DNA of 64,000 bases. It comes from Sphingomonas hankookensis (GTDB lineage: Bacteria; Pseudomonadota; Alphaproteobacteria; Sphingomonadales; Sphingomonadaceae). Both the position numbers and the translations under genes were made by a program. The DNA lies in the NCBI RefSeq assembly GCF_028551275.1, contig NZ_CP117025.1:1917501-1981500 (forward strand), written 5' to 3'. Of the stretch, positions 54,724-64,000 are shown piece by piece. How positions within the stretch are numbered: position 1 is the first letter of the stretch; every line of letters starts with the position of its first letter. The notes beneath the pieces were generated by a model. That model did no database searches. It had not been told where the DNA came from and worked only from the letters and a program-made list of their open reading frames with translations.

Positions 54724-56738
54724 TGCCCAAGGTAAAAGTAGACGGGATCGAGGTCGAGGTGCCGCAGGGTGCCACGGTCCTCCAGGCGTGCGAAGCGGCG
54801 GGCAAGGAAATCCCGCGCTTCTGCTATCACGAGCGGCTGTCGATCGCCGGCAATTGCCGGATGTGTCTGGTCGAGGTGAAGCCGGGACCGCCCAAGCCGC
54901 AGGCATCGTGCGCGCTGCCGGCCGCCGACAATCAGGAAATCCGTACCGACAGCGCGATGGTGAAGGCCGCGCGCGAAGGCGTGATGGAGTTTCTGCTGAT
55001 CAATCACCCGCTCGACTGCCCGATCTGCGATCAGGGTGGCGAATGCGACCTGCAGGACCAGTCGGTCGCCTATGGTCGCGGCACGTCGCGCTATGACGAG
55101 AACAAGCGTGCCGTCACCGAGAAGTACATGGGTCCGATCGTCAAGACGGTCATGACCCGCTGCATCCAGTGCACGCGCTGCATCCGTTTTGCGGAAGAAG
55201 TTGCAGGCGTAGAGGAAATCGGCGCGATCTATCGCGGCGAGAACATGCAGATCACCTCGTACCTTGAACAGGCGGTGACGAGCGAGCTGTCGGGCAATGT
55301 CGTCGACCTGTGTCCGGTCGGTGCGCTGACGTCGAAGCCCTATGCGTTCGAAGCGCGTCCTTGGGAGCTGAAGAAGACGCTCGCCATCGACGTGATGGAC
55401 GCGGTCGGCACCAACATCCGCCTCGACAGCCGGGGTCGGCAGGTGCTGCGCTGCGTACCGCGCATCAATGAAGATGTGAACGAGGAATGGGCGCACGACA
55501 AGACGCGCCACGCCGTCGACGGTCTGGTCCGTCGCCGCCTCGACAAGCCTTTCGTGCGCAAGGACGGCAAGCTGGTCGCTGCCGAATGGGACGAAGCGTT
55601 CGCGGCGATCGCGGCGGTGAACGCCGGTTCGTCGGTCGCGGCGATCGCAGGTGACCTGCTCGATTGCGAGACCATGTTCGCCGCCAAGGCGCTGGTGAAC
55701 GCGCTCGGGTCGTCGCTGCTCGAAGGGCGGCAGACGGGCATGGCCTATGACGTCACCAATCTCGGCGCGGTCGCGTTCAACACGACCATCGCCGGGATCG
55801 AGGACGCCGATGCGATCCTGCTGGTCGGCAGCGACCTGCGCCACGAAGCGCCGCTGATCAACACCCGCGTCCGCAAGGCGATCAAGAAGGGCGCGCGCAT
55901 TTTTGCGATTGGGCCGGAAACCGACCTGACCTATAAGGTCGAATGGCTGGGTGACGATCTCGGCCTACTGAACGGCCTGCCCGATCGTGCGGCCGAAGCG
56001 CTCGACGCGGCCAAGCGGCCGGCGGTGATCGTCGGTCCGGGTGCGCTGAAGGCCGGCCATGGCGCCGCATTGAAGCTGGCACGCGACGGCAACCTGGTCC
56101 GTACGCTGGAGGACGGGACGAGCTGGAACGGCTTCAACGTGGTCCATACTGCGGCTGCTCGCATGGGCGCGCTGATGCTGGGCTATGCGCAGGCAGGCGG
56201 CATCGCCGATATCGTCGCGGCGAACCCGAAGCTGGTGTTCTTCCTCGGCGCGGACGAGGTCGATTTCGGTCAGTTCGCCGGTGCCACCAAGGTTTATGTC
56301 GGCCATCATGGCGACAAGGGCGCGGCGGCGGCGGACATCGTCCTGCCGGGTGCTAGCTATGCCGAGAAGGTCGGGACCTACGTCAACCTTGAAGGGCGCG
56401 TGCAGCGCGGCGACCGTGCGGTGTTCCCGCCGGGCGATGCGCGAGAGGATTGGACGATCTTCCGTGCGCTGGGCGAAGTGCTTGGCGTGACGCTGCCGTT
56501 CGACGATTTCGCCGGTGTCCGCCGCGCAATGACGGCGGCGGTGCCGGAACTGGGCCAGGAAGGTCTGGTACGTTACGACTGGAACCCGCCGGCACTCGAC
56601 GCTAAGGGCGAGGGCAAGGTGACCTATCCGGTCGCCGACTTCTACCTGACCAACGCGATCTGCCGGGCCAGCCCGACGATGCAGCGTTGTTCGGCCGAAC
56701 TTGTCCATGGCCAGGATTTCGCGGAGGCCGCCGAGTGA
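54723..56738 (+). CDS. nuoG: NADH-quinone oxidoreductase subunit G
   Basis: A 671-residue Fe-S protein. It has an N-terminal [2Fe-2S] ferredoxin domain ([20 protein letters not shown]), His/Cys-ligated and [4Fe-4S] sites ([49 protein letters not shown]) and a C-terminal molybdopterin-oxidoreductase-like domain. The latter is shorter than in E. coli, as is normal for alphaproteobacteria and mitochondria. It starts at the TAATG junction with the preceding gene. Its stop overlaps nuoH GTG. Confidence 0.96.
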   Translation: MPKVKVDGIEVEVPQGATVLQACEAAGKEIPRFCYHERLSIAGNCRMCLVEVKPGPPKPQASCALPAADNQEIRTDSAMVKAAREGVMEFLLINHPLDCPICDQGGECDLQDQSVAYGRGTSRYDENKRAVTEKYMGPIVKTVMTRCIQCTRCIRFAEEVAGVEEIGAIYRGENMQITSYLEQAVTSELSGNVVDLCPVGALTSKPYAFEARPWELKKTLAIDVMDAVGTNIRLDSRGRQVLRCVPRINEDVNEEWAHDKTRHAVDGLVRRRLDKPFVRKDGKLVAAEWDEAFAAIAAVNAGSSVAAIAGDLLDCETMFAAKALVNALGSSLLEGRQTGMAYDVTNLGAVAFNTTIAGIEDADAILLVGSDLRHEAPLINTRVRKAIKKGARIFAIGPETDLTYKVEWLGDDLGLLNGLPDRAAEALDAAKRPAVIVGPGALKAGHGAALKLARDGNLVRTLEDGTSWNGFNVVHTAAARMGALMLGYAQAGGIADIVAANPKLVFFLGADEVDFGQFAGATKVYVGHHGDKGAAAADIVLPGASYAEKVGTYVNLEGRVQRGDRAVFPPGDAREDWTIFRALGEVLGVTLPFDDFAGVRRAMTAAVPELGQEGLVRYDWNPPALDAKGEGKVTYPVADFYLTNAICRASPTMQRCSAELVHGQDFAEAAE

Positions 56739-57790
56739 CCTCGTTCTTCGAAACTACCGTCGGTCTGCCCTATGGCTGGGCATGGACCGTCGCCACGCTG
56801 GTCGGCATCCTCGTGATCGCGCTGCCGCTGATGCTGGCGGTGGCGATGATCATTTATGTCGACCGCAAGGTCTGGGCGGCAATGGCGCTGCGCCGTGGTC
56901 CGAACGTCGTCGGTCCGCTGGGCCTGCTGCAGTCGTTCGCCGACGGTCTGAAGGTGTTCCTGCAAGAAACGATCGTGCCGTCGTCGGCCAATCGCGGCCT
57001 GTTCCTGCTGGCGCCGATCATCACCTTTACCGTCGCTCTGATCGTCTGGGCGGTCATTCCGTTCGACGTCGGCGTGGTGGTGGCGGACATCAATGTCGGC
57101 CTGCTCTACATCCTTGCGGCATCGTCGCTGGGTGTATACGGCGTCATCATCTCGGGCTGGGCGTCGAACTCCAAATACCCGTTCTATTCCGCGCTTCGTG
57201 CCGCCGCGCAGATGGTGTCGTACGAAGTCGCGATCGGGTTCGTGCTGATCTCGGTCGTGCTGTGGGCCGGGTCGTTCAACCTAACGACGATCGTGCTTGA
57301 ACAGCGTGCCCATATCTTCGGCTTCATCAACGGCTTCGGCTTCAACCCGCTGCTGTTCCCGATGGCGGTGGTGTTCCTGATCTCGTCGCTCGCCGAAACC
57401 GCGCGTGCGCCGTTCGATCTGACCGAAGCGGAATCGGAACTGGTCGCGGGCTATCAGACCGAATATTCGTCGATGGCGTTCGCGCTGTTCTGGCTGGGCG
57501 AATATGCCAACGTCATTCTGATGTGCGCGCTCAATGCGTTGCTGTTCTGGGGCGGGTGGCTGCCGCCGCTTGAGATCGGCTTCCTCTACTGGGTGCCGGG
57601 TATCATCTGGTTCCTGGGCAAGACCTTCTTCTTCTTCTTCGTGTTCAGCTGGGTCAAGGCGACGGTGCCACGCTACCGTTATGACCAGCTGATGCGGCTG
57701 GGCTGGAAGATTTTCCTGCCACTGTCGCTGACCTTCGTCTTCCTCATCTCGGGCTGGCTCATGTTCCAGCGCGTGGGAGTGCCCGCATGA
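56735..57790 (+). CDS. nuoH: NADH-quinone oxidoreductase subunit H
   Basis: A 351-residue membrane subunit with about eight to nine helices at the junction of the two arms. Conserved segments are [20 protein letters not shown], the quinone-site helix around [32 protein letters not shown] and [23 protein letters not shown] at 56735 overlaps nuoG; the stop overlaps nuoI ATG. Confidence 0.96.
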   Translation: MTSFFETTVGLPYGWAWTVATLVGILVIALPLMLAVAMIIYVDRKVWAAMALRRGPNVVGPLGLLQSFADGLKVFLQETIVPSSANRGLFLLAPIITFTVALIVWAVIPFDVGVVVADINVGLLYILAASSLGVYGVIISGWASNSKYPFYSALRAAAQMVSYEVAIGFVLISVVLWAGSFNLTTIVLEQRAHIFGFINGFGFNPLLFPMAVVFLISSLAETARAPFDLTEAESELVAGYQTEYSSMAFALFWLGEYANVILMCALNALLFWGGWLPPLEIGFLYWVPGIIWFLGKTFFFFFVFSWVKATVPRYRYDQLMRLGWKIFLPLSLTFVFLISGWLMFQRVGVPA

Positions 57791-58272
57791 GTATCGCCCA
57801 GACCATCCGATCGTTCACCCTCTGGGAGTTCGTGAAGGCCCATGCGCTGACGCTGCGGTACTTCTTCAAGCCCAAGGCGACGATCAACTACCCGTATGAA
57901 AAGAACCCGCTGAGCCCGCGCTTCCGCGGCGAGCATGCGCTGCGCCGCTATCCCAATGGGGAAGAGCGCTGCATCGCTTGCAAGCTGTGCGAAGCGGTGT
58001 GTCCGGCGCTGGCGATCACGATCGAGGCCGAACCGCGCGAGGACGGCAGCCGCCGCACGACGCGCTACGACATCGATATGACCAAGTGCATCTATTGCGG
58101 CCTGTGCCAGGAAGCCTGCCCGGTCGATGCGATCGTCGAGGGTCCGAATTTCGAATTCGCCACCGAAACCCGCGAAGAGCTGATCTATCACAAGGACAAG
58201 CTGCTCGCGAACGGTGACCGCTGGGAACGCGCGATTGCCGCGAACCTTGCGAGCGACGCGCCCTACCGGTAA
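57787..58272 (+). CDS. nuoI: NADH-quinone oxidoreductase subunit I
   Basis: A 161-residue subunit holding clusters N6a and N6b in two ferredoxin motifs, [16 protein letters not shown] and [16 protein letters not shown]. The N-terminal amphipathic helix ([18 protein letters not shown]) anchors it to the membrane arm. Followed by a 112-bp gap, the longest in the operon, with no gene or clear structure in it. Confidence 0.97.
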   Translation: MSIAQTIRSFTLWEFVKAHALTLRYFFKPKATINYPYEKNPLSPRFRGEHALRRYPNGEERCIACKLCEAVCPALAITIEAEPREDGSRRTTRYDIDMTKCIYCGLCQEACPVDAIVEGPNFEFATETREELIYHKDKLLANGDRWERAIAANLASDAPYR

Positions 58273-58384
58273 TGGCGCGCATGTTCCGTACCGGCGGGGG
58301 CGAAACGGTTCGCTTCGCCGGCCATTCGATTAGCGTTTCGTCCCGCACATCCGCGCGGGGCGGGCAGGGGGAAGAGCAGCGCTC

Positions 58385-58996
58385 GTGATCCAGACACTCG
58401 CCTTCTATCTGTTCGCCACGATCGTGGTGGCATCGGCTGCGTTGACGATCACGTCGCGCAATCCGGTCCATTCGGTGCTGTGGCTGATCCTCGCCTTCTT
58501 CAACGCGGCCGGCCTGATGGTGCTGTGCGGCGCCGAATTCATCGCGATGCTGCTGGTCATCGTCTATGTCGGCGCGGTCGCGGTGCTGTTCCTGTTCGTG
58601 GTCATGATGCTCGACATCGACTTCACCGAACTGCGCGCCGGTTTCGTCCGCTATCTGCCTGCCGGTCTGGCCTTGGCGGTGCTGCTCGCGGTCGAACTGG
58701 TTGTCGGTGCCTATGCCTGGACCGCTGCCCGGATCGATCTGGCCAAGCGGATCGCGCCGACCGACGTTGCGATCCCGAATATTGAGGCGATCGGGCAGCT
58801 GCTCTATTCGCGCTACCTGTATGTCTTCGAAGGTGTCGGGCTGGTGCTGCTGGTCGCGATGATCGGTGCGATCGTGCTGACGCAGCGTAAGCGTGCGGAT
58901 GCCAAGGCGCAGAACATCAACCGCCAGATCAACCGTCGCGCCAAGGATGCGATCCGTAACGTCAATCAGCCCATCGGGCAGGGGGTCGAGCTGTGA
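58385..58996 (+). CDS. nuoJ: NADH-quinone oxidoreductase subunit J
   Basis: A 203-residue membrane subunit with five helices. Segments include [40 protein letters not shown] with [17 protein letters not shown] (the pi-bulge helix), and a final [20 protein letters not shown]. The C-terminal 35 residues are basic and cytoplasmic. GTG at 58385; the stop overlaps nuoK GTG. Confidence 0.95.
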   Translation: MIQTLAFYLFATIVVASAALTITSRNPVHSVLWLILAFFNAAGLMVLCGAEFIAMLLVIVYVGAVAVLFLFVVMMLDIDFTELRAGFVRYLPAGLALAVLLAVELVVGAYAWTAARIDLAKRIAPTDVAIPNIEAIGQLLYSRYLYVFEGVGLVLLVAMIGAIVLTQRKRADAKAQNINRQINRRAKDAIRNVNQPIGQGVEL

Positions 58997-59298
58997 TCGG
59001 TCTTACCCATTATCTGGTCGTTGCGGCGATCCTGTTCACGCTGGGTGTGCTCGGCATCTTCCTCAATCGGAAGAACCTGATCGTCATCCTGATGTCGATC
59101 GAACTGATCCTGCTGGCGGTGAACATCAATTTCGTGGCCTTCTCGGCGCAGCTAGGTGACCTGGTGGGTCAGATCTTCGCGATGTTTGTCCTCGCGGTCG
59201 CCGCCGGCGAAAGCGCGATCGGGCTGGCCATCATGGTCATCTATTTCCGTGGTCGCGGTTCCATCGCGGTCGACGACGTCAACCGGATGAAGGGGTGA
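58993..59298 (+). CDS. nuoK: NADH-quinone oxidoreductase subunit K
   Basis: A 101-residue MrpC-like proton-pathway subunit with three helices. The conserved membrane glutamates are in [18 protein letters not shown] and [21 protein letters not shown] at 58993 overlaps nuoJ. 34 bp precede the nuoL start. Confidence 0.96.
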   Translation: MIGLTHYLVVAAILFTLGVLGIFLNRKNLIVILMSIELILLAVNINFVAFSAQLGDLVGQIFAMFVLAVAAGESAIGLAIMVIYFRGRGSIAVDDVNRMKG

Positions 59299-59332
59299 TG
59301 CCGGTGGCTTTTCGGGTTTCGGGGGTGCTTTC

Positions 59333-61441
59333 GTGAGCGCCATCCATATCGTCGTGTTCCTGCCACTGCTGGCGTCGATCGTCGCGGGGCTGTCGAACCG
59401 CGCGTTCGGCATCGCGGTGCCGAAGATCATCACCACCGCCGGCCTGCTCGTCGCGGCAGCGCTGTCGTGGTCGATCTTCATTCCGTTCCTGACCGGTGCA
59501 GCGCAGGCGAATGTGGCGCCGGTGTCGACCTGGATCCTTTCGGGCGGCATGGACATCGCCTGGGAATTGCGGGTCGATGCGCTGACCGCGGTCATGCTGG
59601 TCGTCATCACCAGCGTATCGGCGCTCGTCCACCTCTATAGCTGGGGCTATATGAGCGAGGACCCGGACCAGCCGCGTTTTTTCGCCTATCTGTCGCTGTT
59701 CACCTTCGCGATGCTGATGCTCGTGACCGCGAACAATCTGGTGCAGATGTTCTTCGGTTGGGAAGGCGTCGGTCTGGCGTCGTACCTGCTGATCGGTTTC
59801 TGGTTCCGCAAGCCGTCGGCCAATGCCGCCGCGATCAAGGCGTTCGTGGTCAACCGCGTGGGCGACCTTGGCTTCATGCTCGGCATCTTCGGCACCTATC
59901 TGGTGTTCGGCACCATCTCGATCCCGGCGATCCTCGAAGCCGCGCCGTCGATGGCCGGCTCGACCATCGGCTTCCTGTGGTTCCGTGCCGACACGATGAC
60001 GGTGCTGTGCCTGCTGCTGTTCGTCGGCGCGATGGGCAAGTCGGCGCAGCTTGGCCTCCACACTTGGTTGCCGGACGCGATGGAAGGCCCGACCCCGGTG
60101 TCGGCGCTGATTCACGCCGCGACGATGGTCACCGCCGGCGTCTTCATGGTGTGCCGCTTGTCGCCGATGTTCGAAACCTCGCCGACTGCGTTGGCTGTGG
60201 TCACGGCTGTCGGTGCGGCTACGTGCCTGTTCGCGGCGACGATCGGCCTCGTGCAGACCGATATCAAACGGGTTATCGCCTATTCGACCTGTTCGCAGCT
60301 GGGCTATATGTTCTTTGCGGCCGGTGTCGGCGCATACGGCGCGGCGATGTTCCACCTGTTCACCCACGCCTTCTTCAAAGCGCTGCTGTTCCTTGGTGCC
60401 GGTTCGGTCATCCATGCGATGCACCATGAACAGGACATGCGCTTCTATGGCGGCCTGCGGAAGCACATTCCGCTGACCTTCTGGGCAATGATGGCGGGTA
60501 CGCTGGCGATCACCGGGGTCGGAATCTACGGCGTGGGTGGCTTTGCCGGCTATCATTCGAAGGATGCGATCCTCGAAGCGGCTTGGGCGTCGGGCCCGAA
60601 CGGCTATGGCGCGTTCTATGTCGGGACGTTCGCCGCGCTGCTGACCAGCTTCTATTCGTGGCGGCTGATGTTCCTGACCTTCTTCGGCGCGCCGCGCTGG
60701 GCCGGGTCAGAGCATATTCAGCATGCGGTGCATGATGCGCATGGTCACAGCGATCATCACGAGACGCATGGTCACGGGCATGACGATGGCAGCCACCCGG
60801 CGCCGCCCGCGGCCGAGGATTCAGGCCATGCCCCGTCGACGCACGACGCGCATGCGAGCGACGTCGTCGAAGGCACTGCCGGCTATCACCCGCATGAGAG
60901 CCCGATCGTCATGCTGATCCCGCTGATCGTGCTGACGGTCGGCGCGGTCGCCGCCGGCTACGTCTTCCATCATTGGTTCATCGAGCCGGAGGCGGGCGAG
61001 ACGTTCTGGAAGGGCAGCCTGTTCTTCAACGAACATCTGATGCACGCGATGCACGAGGTGCCGCTGCTGGTGAAGCTGGCCGCGACGATCGTGATGCTGA
61101 TCGGCCTAGTGAGCGCGCTCTACGTCTATATCATCCGGCCGGGTACGGCGGCGGCGATCGCGGATACCTTCCGCGTGCTGCACCGCTTCCTGCTTCGGAA
61201 ATGGTATTTCGACGAGCTGTATCACCTGCTCTTCGTTCGCCCGGCCTTCGCGCTCGGTCGCTTCTTCTGGAAGCGTGGTGACGAACAGACGATCAACCGC
61301 TTCGGTCCGGACGGATCGGCTACGCTGGTCGGACTGTCGAGCCGCGTCGCGGTCAAAATGCAGACCGGCTATCTCTACACCTATGCCTTCGTCATGCTGA
61401 TCGGCCTGACGGCGGCGGTTACCTGGGCGATCGCGTCGTGA
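59333..61441 (+). CDS. nuoL: NADH-quinone oxidoreductase subunit L with a His-rich loop
   Basis: A 702-residue antiporter-like proton-pumping subunit with about 15-16 helices and the long lateral helix near the C-terminus. Conserved parts are FFGWEGVGLASYLLIGFWFR, GKSAQLGLHTWLPDAMEGPT, PVSALIHAATMVTAGVFMVC and LFLGAGSVIHAMHHEQDMR. At about residues 460-520, between the pumping core and the later helices, lies a loop with some 15-20 histidines mixed with Asp and Gly (HAVHDAHGHSDHHETHGHGH). GTG at 59333. Confidence 0.96.
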   Translation: MSAIHIVVFLPLLASIVAGLSNRAFGIAVPKIITTAGLLVAAALSWSIFIPFLTGAAQANVAPVSTWILSGGMDIAWELRVDALTAVMLVVITSVSALVHLYSWGYMSEDPDQPRFFAYLSLFTFAMLMLVTANNLVQMFFGWEGVGLASYLLIGFWFRKPSANAAAIKAFVVNRVGDLGFMLGIFGTYLVFGTISIPAILEAAPSMAGSTIGFLWFRADTMTVLCLLLFVGAMGKSAQLGLHTWLPDAMEGPTPVSALIHAATMVTAGVFMVCRLSPMFETSPTALAVVTAVGAATCLFAATIGLVQTDIKRVIAYSTCSQLGYMFFAAGVGAYGAAMFHLFTHAFFKALLFLGAGSVIHAMHHEQDMRFYGGLRKHIPLTFWAMMAGTLAITGVGIYGVGGFAGYHSKDAILEAAWASGPNGYGAFYVGTFAALLTSFYSWRLMFLTFFGAPRWAGSEHIQHAVHDAHGHSDHHETHGHGHDDGSHPAPPAAEDSGHAPSTHDAHASDVVEGTAGYHPHESPIVMLIPLIVLTVGAVAAGYVFHHWFIEPEAGETFWKGSLFFNEHLMHAMHEVPLLVKLAATIVMLIGLVSALYVYIIRPGTAAAIADTFRVLHRFLLRKWYFDELYHLLFVRPAFALGRFFWKRGDEQTINRFGPDGSATLVGLSSRVAVKMQTGYLYTYAFVMLIGLTAAVTWAIAS

Positions 61442-61478
61442 TGCGCGGTTTCAAGCAAATGGTTCGGGGGAATAACTC

Positions 61479-63044
61479 GTGAACGGCTTCCCGATCCTGT
61501 CGGTGATGCTGCTGGTACCGGCGGTCGCAGCGATGGTGTGCCTGTTCGTATCGGCGAATGGGGCGCGCTGGACGGCGCTGATCGCCACGCTGGTCAATCT
61601 TGCGCTGGGCGTTCTGCTCTGGGCGAACTACGATATCGGCGGCGCGCAGTGGCAGTTCGTCGAGGCGCCGGCGATGGGCGATTTCGGCGTGTTCCGCTAC
61701 GCGCTCGGCATCGACGGCTTCGCGCTGATGCTCATCATGCTCAGCGTGTTCCTGATGCCGATCTGCATCGGGGCATCGTGGAAGTCGGTGACCAACCGAG
61801 TGCCCGAATATATGGCGCTGTTCCTGACCGTCGAAGTGCTGATGATCGGCACCTTCGCGGCACAGGACCTGCTGCTGTTCTACGTCTTCTTCGAAGCCGG
61901 TCTGATCCCGATGTACCTCATCATCGGCATCTGGGGCGGGGCGAACCGCATCTATGCGTCGTACAAGTTCTTCCTGTACACGCTGCTCGGCTCGCTGCTC
62001 ATGCTGATCGCGATGATCTACATGATCCAGACGGCAGGGACGTCGGATATCCCGACGCTGATGGCCTATGACTTCCCGGCACATGTCCAGACATGGCTGT
62101 GGCTGGCGTTCTTTGCCTCGTTCGCGGTCAAGATGCCGATGTGGCCGGTCCATACCTGGTTGCCCGACGCGCACGTGCAGGCGCCGACCGCGGGTTCGGT
62201 GATCCTGGCGGGCGTGCTGCTGAAGCTCGGCGGCTATGGCTTCCTGCGCTTCTCCATCCCCATGTTCCCGGAGGCATCGGGTCAGCTGACCTGGCTGATC
62301 CTGACGCTGTCGGCGGTGGCGGTTGTCTACACCTCGCTCGTCGCGCTGGTGCAGTCGGACATGAAGAAGCTGATCGCCTATTCGTCGGTTGCACACATGG
62401 CGATCGTGACGATCGGCCTGTTCGCCTTCAACCAGCAGGGCATCGAAGGCGCGATGATCGTGATGCTCAGCCACGGGCTGGTGTCGGGCGCGCTCTTCCT
62501 GTGCGTCGGCATCATCTATGACCGGCTGCATACCCGCGAGATCGCTCGGTACGGCGGTCTGGCGATCAACATGCCGCGCTATGCTGTGTTCTTCCTGCTG
62601 TTCACCATGGCGTCGATCGGTCTGCCGGGCACGTCGGGTTTCGTCGGCGAGTTCCTGAGCCTTGCCGGCACCTATCAGGTGTCGACCTGGGCGGCGCTGA
62701 TCTGCACCACCGGCATCATCCTCGGTGCGGCCTATTCGCTATATCTATATCGGCGGATCGCGCTGGGCGATCTGGTGCATGACGATGTGAAGGCGATGCC
62801 GGACGTATCGATGCGCGAACTGGCGCTGCTGGCGCCGATCGCCGCGGTGGTGCTCTGGATGGGTGTCTATCCGGAGAGCTTCATGGCGCCGATGCGCAAG
62901 GATGTCGGCCTTCTGGTCGCCCGGATCGAGCGCGCGACGCCGCCATCGGATTCACGGCCGACCCCGGGTAATCCGGCGGCAGCAGCGGCGAAGGCCGCGG
63001 AACATGGAACGGGCGCGGCAGCGGCGCACGGGGAAACGCACTGA
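61479..63044 (+). CDS. nuoM: NADH-quinone oxidoreductase subunit M
   Basis: A 521-residue antiporter-like subunit with about 14 helices. Conserved segments are [40 protein letters not shown] and [20 protein letters not shown]. The last 40 residues are Ala/His/Gly-rich and probably unstructured. GTG at 61479 follows a GGGGG stretch; the stop overlaps the nuoN ATG (TGATG). Confidence 0.96.
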   Translation: MNGFPILSVMLLVPAVAAMVCLFVSANGARWTALIATLVNLALGVLLWANYDIGGAQWQFVEAPAMGDFGVFRYALGIDGFALMLIMLSVFLMPICIGASWKSVTNRVPEYMALFLTVEVLMIGTFAAQDLLLFYVFFEAGLIPMYLIIGIWGGANRIYASYKFFLYTLLGSLLMLIAMIYMIQTAGTSDIPTLMAYDFPAHVQTWLWLAFFASFAVKMPMWPVHTWLPDAHVQAPTAGSVILAGVLLKLGGYGFLRFSIPMFPEASGQLTWLILTLSAVAVVYTSLVALVQSDMKKLIAYSSVAHMAIVTIGLFAFNQQGIEGAMIVMLSHGLVSGALFLCVGIIYDRLHTREIARYGGLAINMPRYAVFFLLFTMASIGLPGTSGFVGEFLSLAGTYQVSTWAALICTTGIILGAAYSLYLYRRIALGDLVHDDVKAMPDVSMRELALLAPIAAVVLWMGVYPESFMAPMRKDVGLLVARIERATPPSDSRPTPGNPAAAAAKAAEHGTGAAAAHGETH

Positions 63045-64000
63045 TGAGCTACGCCGAACAACTTTCGATGACGCTGCCCGAACTGGTGCTGGCGGTCGGG
63101 GCGATCGTCCTGATGCTGGTATCGGCTTGGGGCAAGCAGGCGGCGGCGCGCGGCGTCAGTATCGCGGCGGTCTTCGTGCTGGCCGGCGCGGGCGTTGCGC
63201 TGATCGGCAACGGATCGTCGGGCGGGACGGCGTTCGGCGGCATGTATCGTGCCGACGCGTTCGCCGCCTTTGCCAAGGTGCTGATCTATATCGCATCGGC
63301 GGTGGCGATCATCATTGCGCCGCGCTTTTTCGAACGGACCAGCGGCGACGACCTGAAGCCCGAATATCCGGTGCTGATCCTGTTGTCGGCCTGCGGCATG
63401 GGCATGATGGTGTCGGCGTCCGACCTGTTGCTGCTCTATGTCGGTCTCGAGTTGCAGAGCCTTGCGGCGTACGTCCTCGCCAGCTTCATGCGGCGCGACA
63501 CGCGTTCGGCCGAAGCGGGCCTGAAATATTTCGTGCTGGGTGCGCTGGCGTCGGGCATCCTGCTGTACGGCATCAGCCTGGTCTATGGCTTTGCCGGCAC
63601 TACCCTGTTCGACGATATTGCGATTGCCTATGCCGGCCCGCGCAACATGGGCTTGCTGTTCGGGCTGGTGTTCGTGTTCGCCGGGCTTGCGTTCAAGCTC
63701 GCCGCCGTGCCGTTCCACATGTGGACGCCGGACGTTTATGAAGGCGCGCCGACGCCGGTGACCGCCTTCTTCGCCTCGGCGCCGAAGGTTGCGGCGATGG
63801 CCATGGCGCTACGCGTGGCGGTCGAGGCGATGGGCCCGGCGGTCCTCGAATGGCGCCAGATCGTGATCTTTGCGGCGCTCGCTTCGATCATTCTCGGTGC
63901 GGTCGGTGCGATCGGGCAGAGGAACATCAAGCGGCTGCTCGCTTATTCTTCGATCAACAATGTCGGCTTCGCGCTTATCGGCCTCGCCGCCGGATCGGCG
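63044..64000 (+). CDS. nuoN: NADH-quinone oxidoreductase subunit N (3' truncated by window)
   Basis: The first 319 codons of the third antiporter-like subunit, running off the right edge with no stop. Visible are LSMTLPELVLAVGAIVLMLV, LLLLYVGLELQSLAAYVLAS, KYFVLGALASGILLYGISLV and the KLAAVPFHMWTPDVYEGAPT segment typical of NuoN, then RNIKRLLAYSSINNVGFALI. ATG at 63044. Confidence 0.96.
   Translation, partial: MSYAEQLSMTLPELVLAVGAIVLMLVSAWGKQAAARGVSIAAVFVLAGAGVALIGNGSSGGTAFGGMYRADAFAAFAKVLIYIASAVAIIIAPRFFERTSGDDLKPEYPVLILLSACGMGMMVSASDLLLLYVGLELQSLAAYVLASFMRRDTRSAEAGLKYFVLGALASGILLYGISLVYGFAGTTLFDDIAIAYAGPRNMGLLFGLVFVFAGLAFKLAAVPFHMWTPDVYEGAPTPVTAFFASAPKVAAMAMALRVAVEAMGPAVLEWRQIVIFAALASIILGAVGAIGQRNIKRLLAYSSINNVGFALIGLAAGSA

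Noticed and set aside
58273..58384. Hidden small gene between nuoI and nuoJ
   Set aside because: No frame with a start and ribosome-binding site of reasonable length is seen in these 112 bp.

Overview
This 64 kb window is chromosomal DNA of a GC-rich alphaproteobacterium. It is almost certainly a sphingomonad (Sphingomonas or a close relative). The signs are an RcnB-type periplasmic protein, DUF2842, AST-pathway genes, a biotin/B12 propionate module, a complete alphaproteobacterial-order nuo operon, and several families of dispersed GC-rich palindromes. Coding density is high and there is no gap over 300 bases without a gene. I see no rRNA, CRISPR array, insertion sequence, prophage or recognisable defence island.

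Layout. 1-7.4 kb: the 3' end of rmuC, then a leftward block: a ureohydrolase, a TrmH/SpoU methyltransferase and a small membrane protein; an M20 hydrolase-astA-astB operon for arginine catabolism, coupled by overlapping start/stop codons; a DUF481 outer-membrane protein; and rppH. 7.4-14.5 kb: a deacetylase-like protein, photolyase, a lipoprotein/hisI pair, purF-SDR, a small helical protein and a 2OG-Fe(II) oxygenase. 14.6-25.6 kb: a propionyl/methylmalonyl-CoA module. mce and the carboxyltransferase gene run leftward; a crotonase, methylmalonyl-CoA mutase, bioB and the biotin-carrying carboxylase gene run rightward. Between them lie an extradiol dioxygenase, an orphan [2Fe-2S] subunit and an RcnB protein. 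25.6-30.6 kb: a GH13 glucosidase and GT4 transferase pair, a small basic protein, CinA and an AI-2E-type permease.

30.6-35.7 kb: two identical tRNA-Asp genes in a 97-bp direct repeat flank a 5-kb cassette (2-hydroxyacid dehydrogenase, DUF1624 membrane protein, M20 amidohydrolase, OprB-like porin). 35.7-37.2 kb: the leftward set small coiled-coil protein-zapA-6S RNA-5-FTHF cyclo-ligase-DUF2842. 37.3-43.8 kb: central carbon genes tkt, gap, pgk and class I fba, interrupted by a MOSC-domain gene and a ribbon-helix-helix/MazF toxin-antitoxin pair. 44-48.4 kb: thiE, an L,D-transpeptidase, an M23 peptidase, efp, suhB and a YbjN-like exported protein. 48.6-64 kb: nuoABCD-[NTF2-like]-E-[small TM protein]-F-[exported 208-aa protein]-GHIJKLMN. 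The three extra genes are locked into the operon by overlapping codons, and nuoN runs off the end.

The genes connect as central metabolism: arginine breakdown, odd-chain/branched acyl-CoA through propionyl-CoA to succinyl-CoA (with the biotin synthase embedded in the biotin-enzyme operon), lower glycolysis and pentose phosphate, and respiratory complex I. The most unusual feature is the dispersed palindromes. They sit at gene ends as probable terminators. In three places they also became part of a gene: the bioB N-terminus, the mce ribosome-binding site and the 3' end of the MOSC gene.
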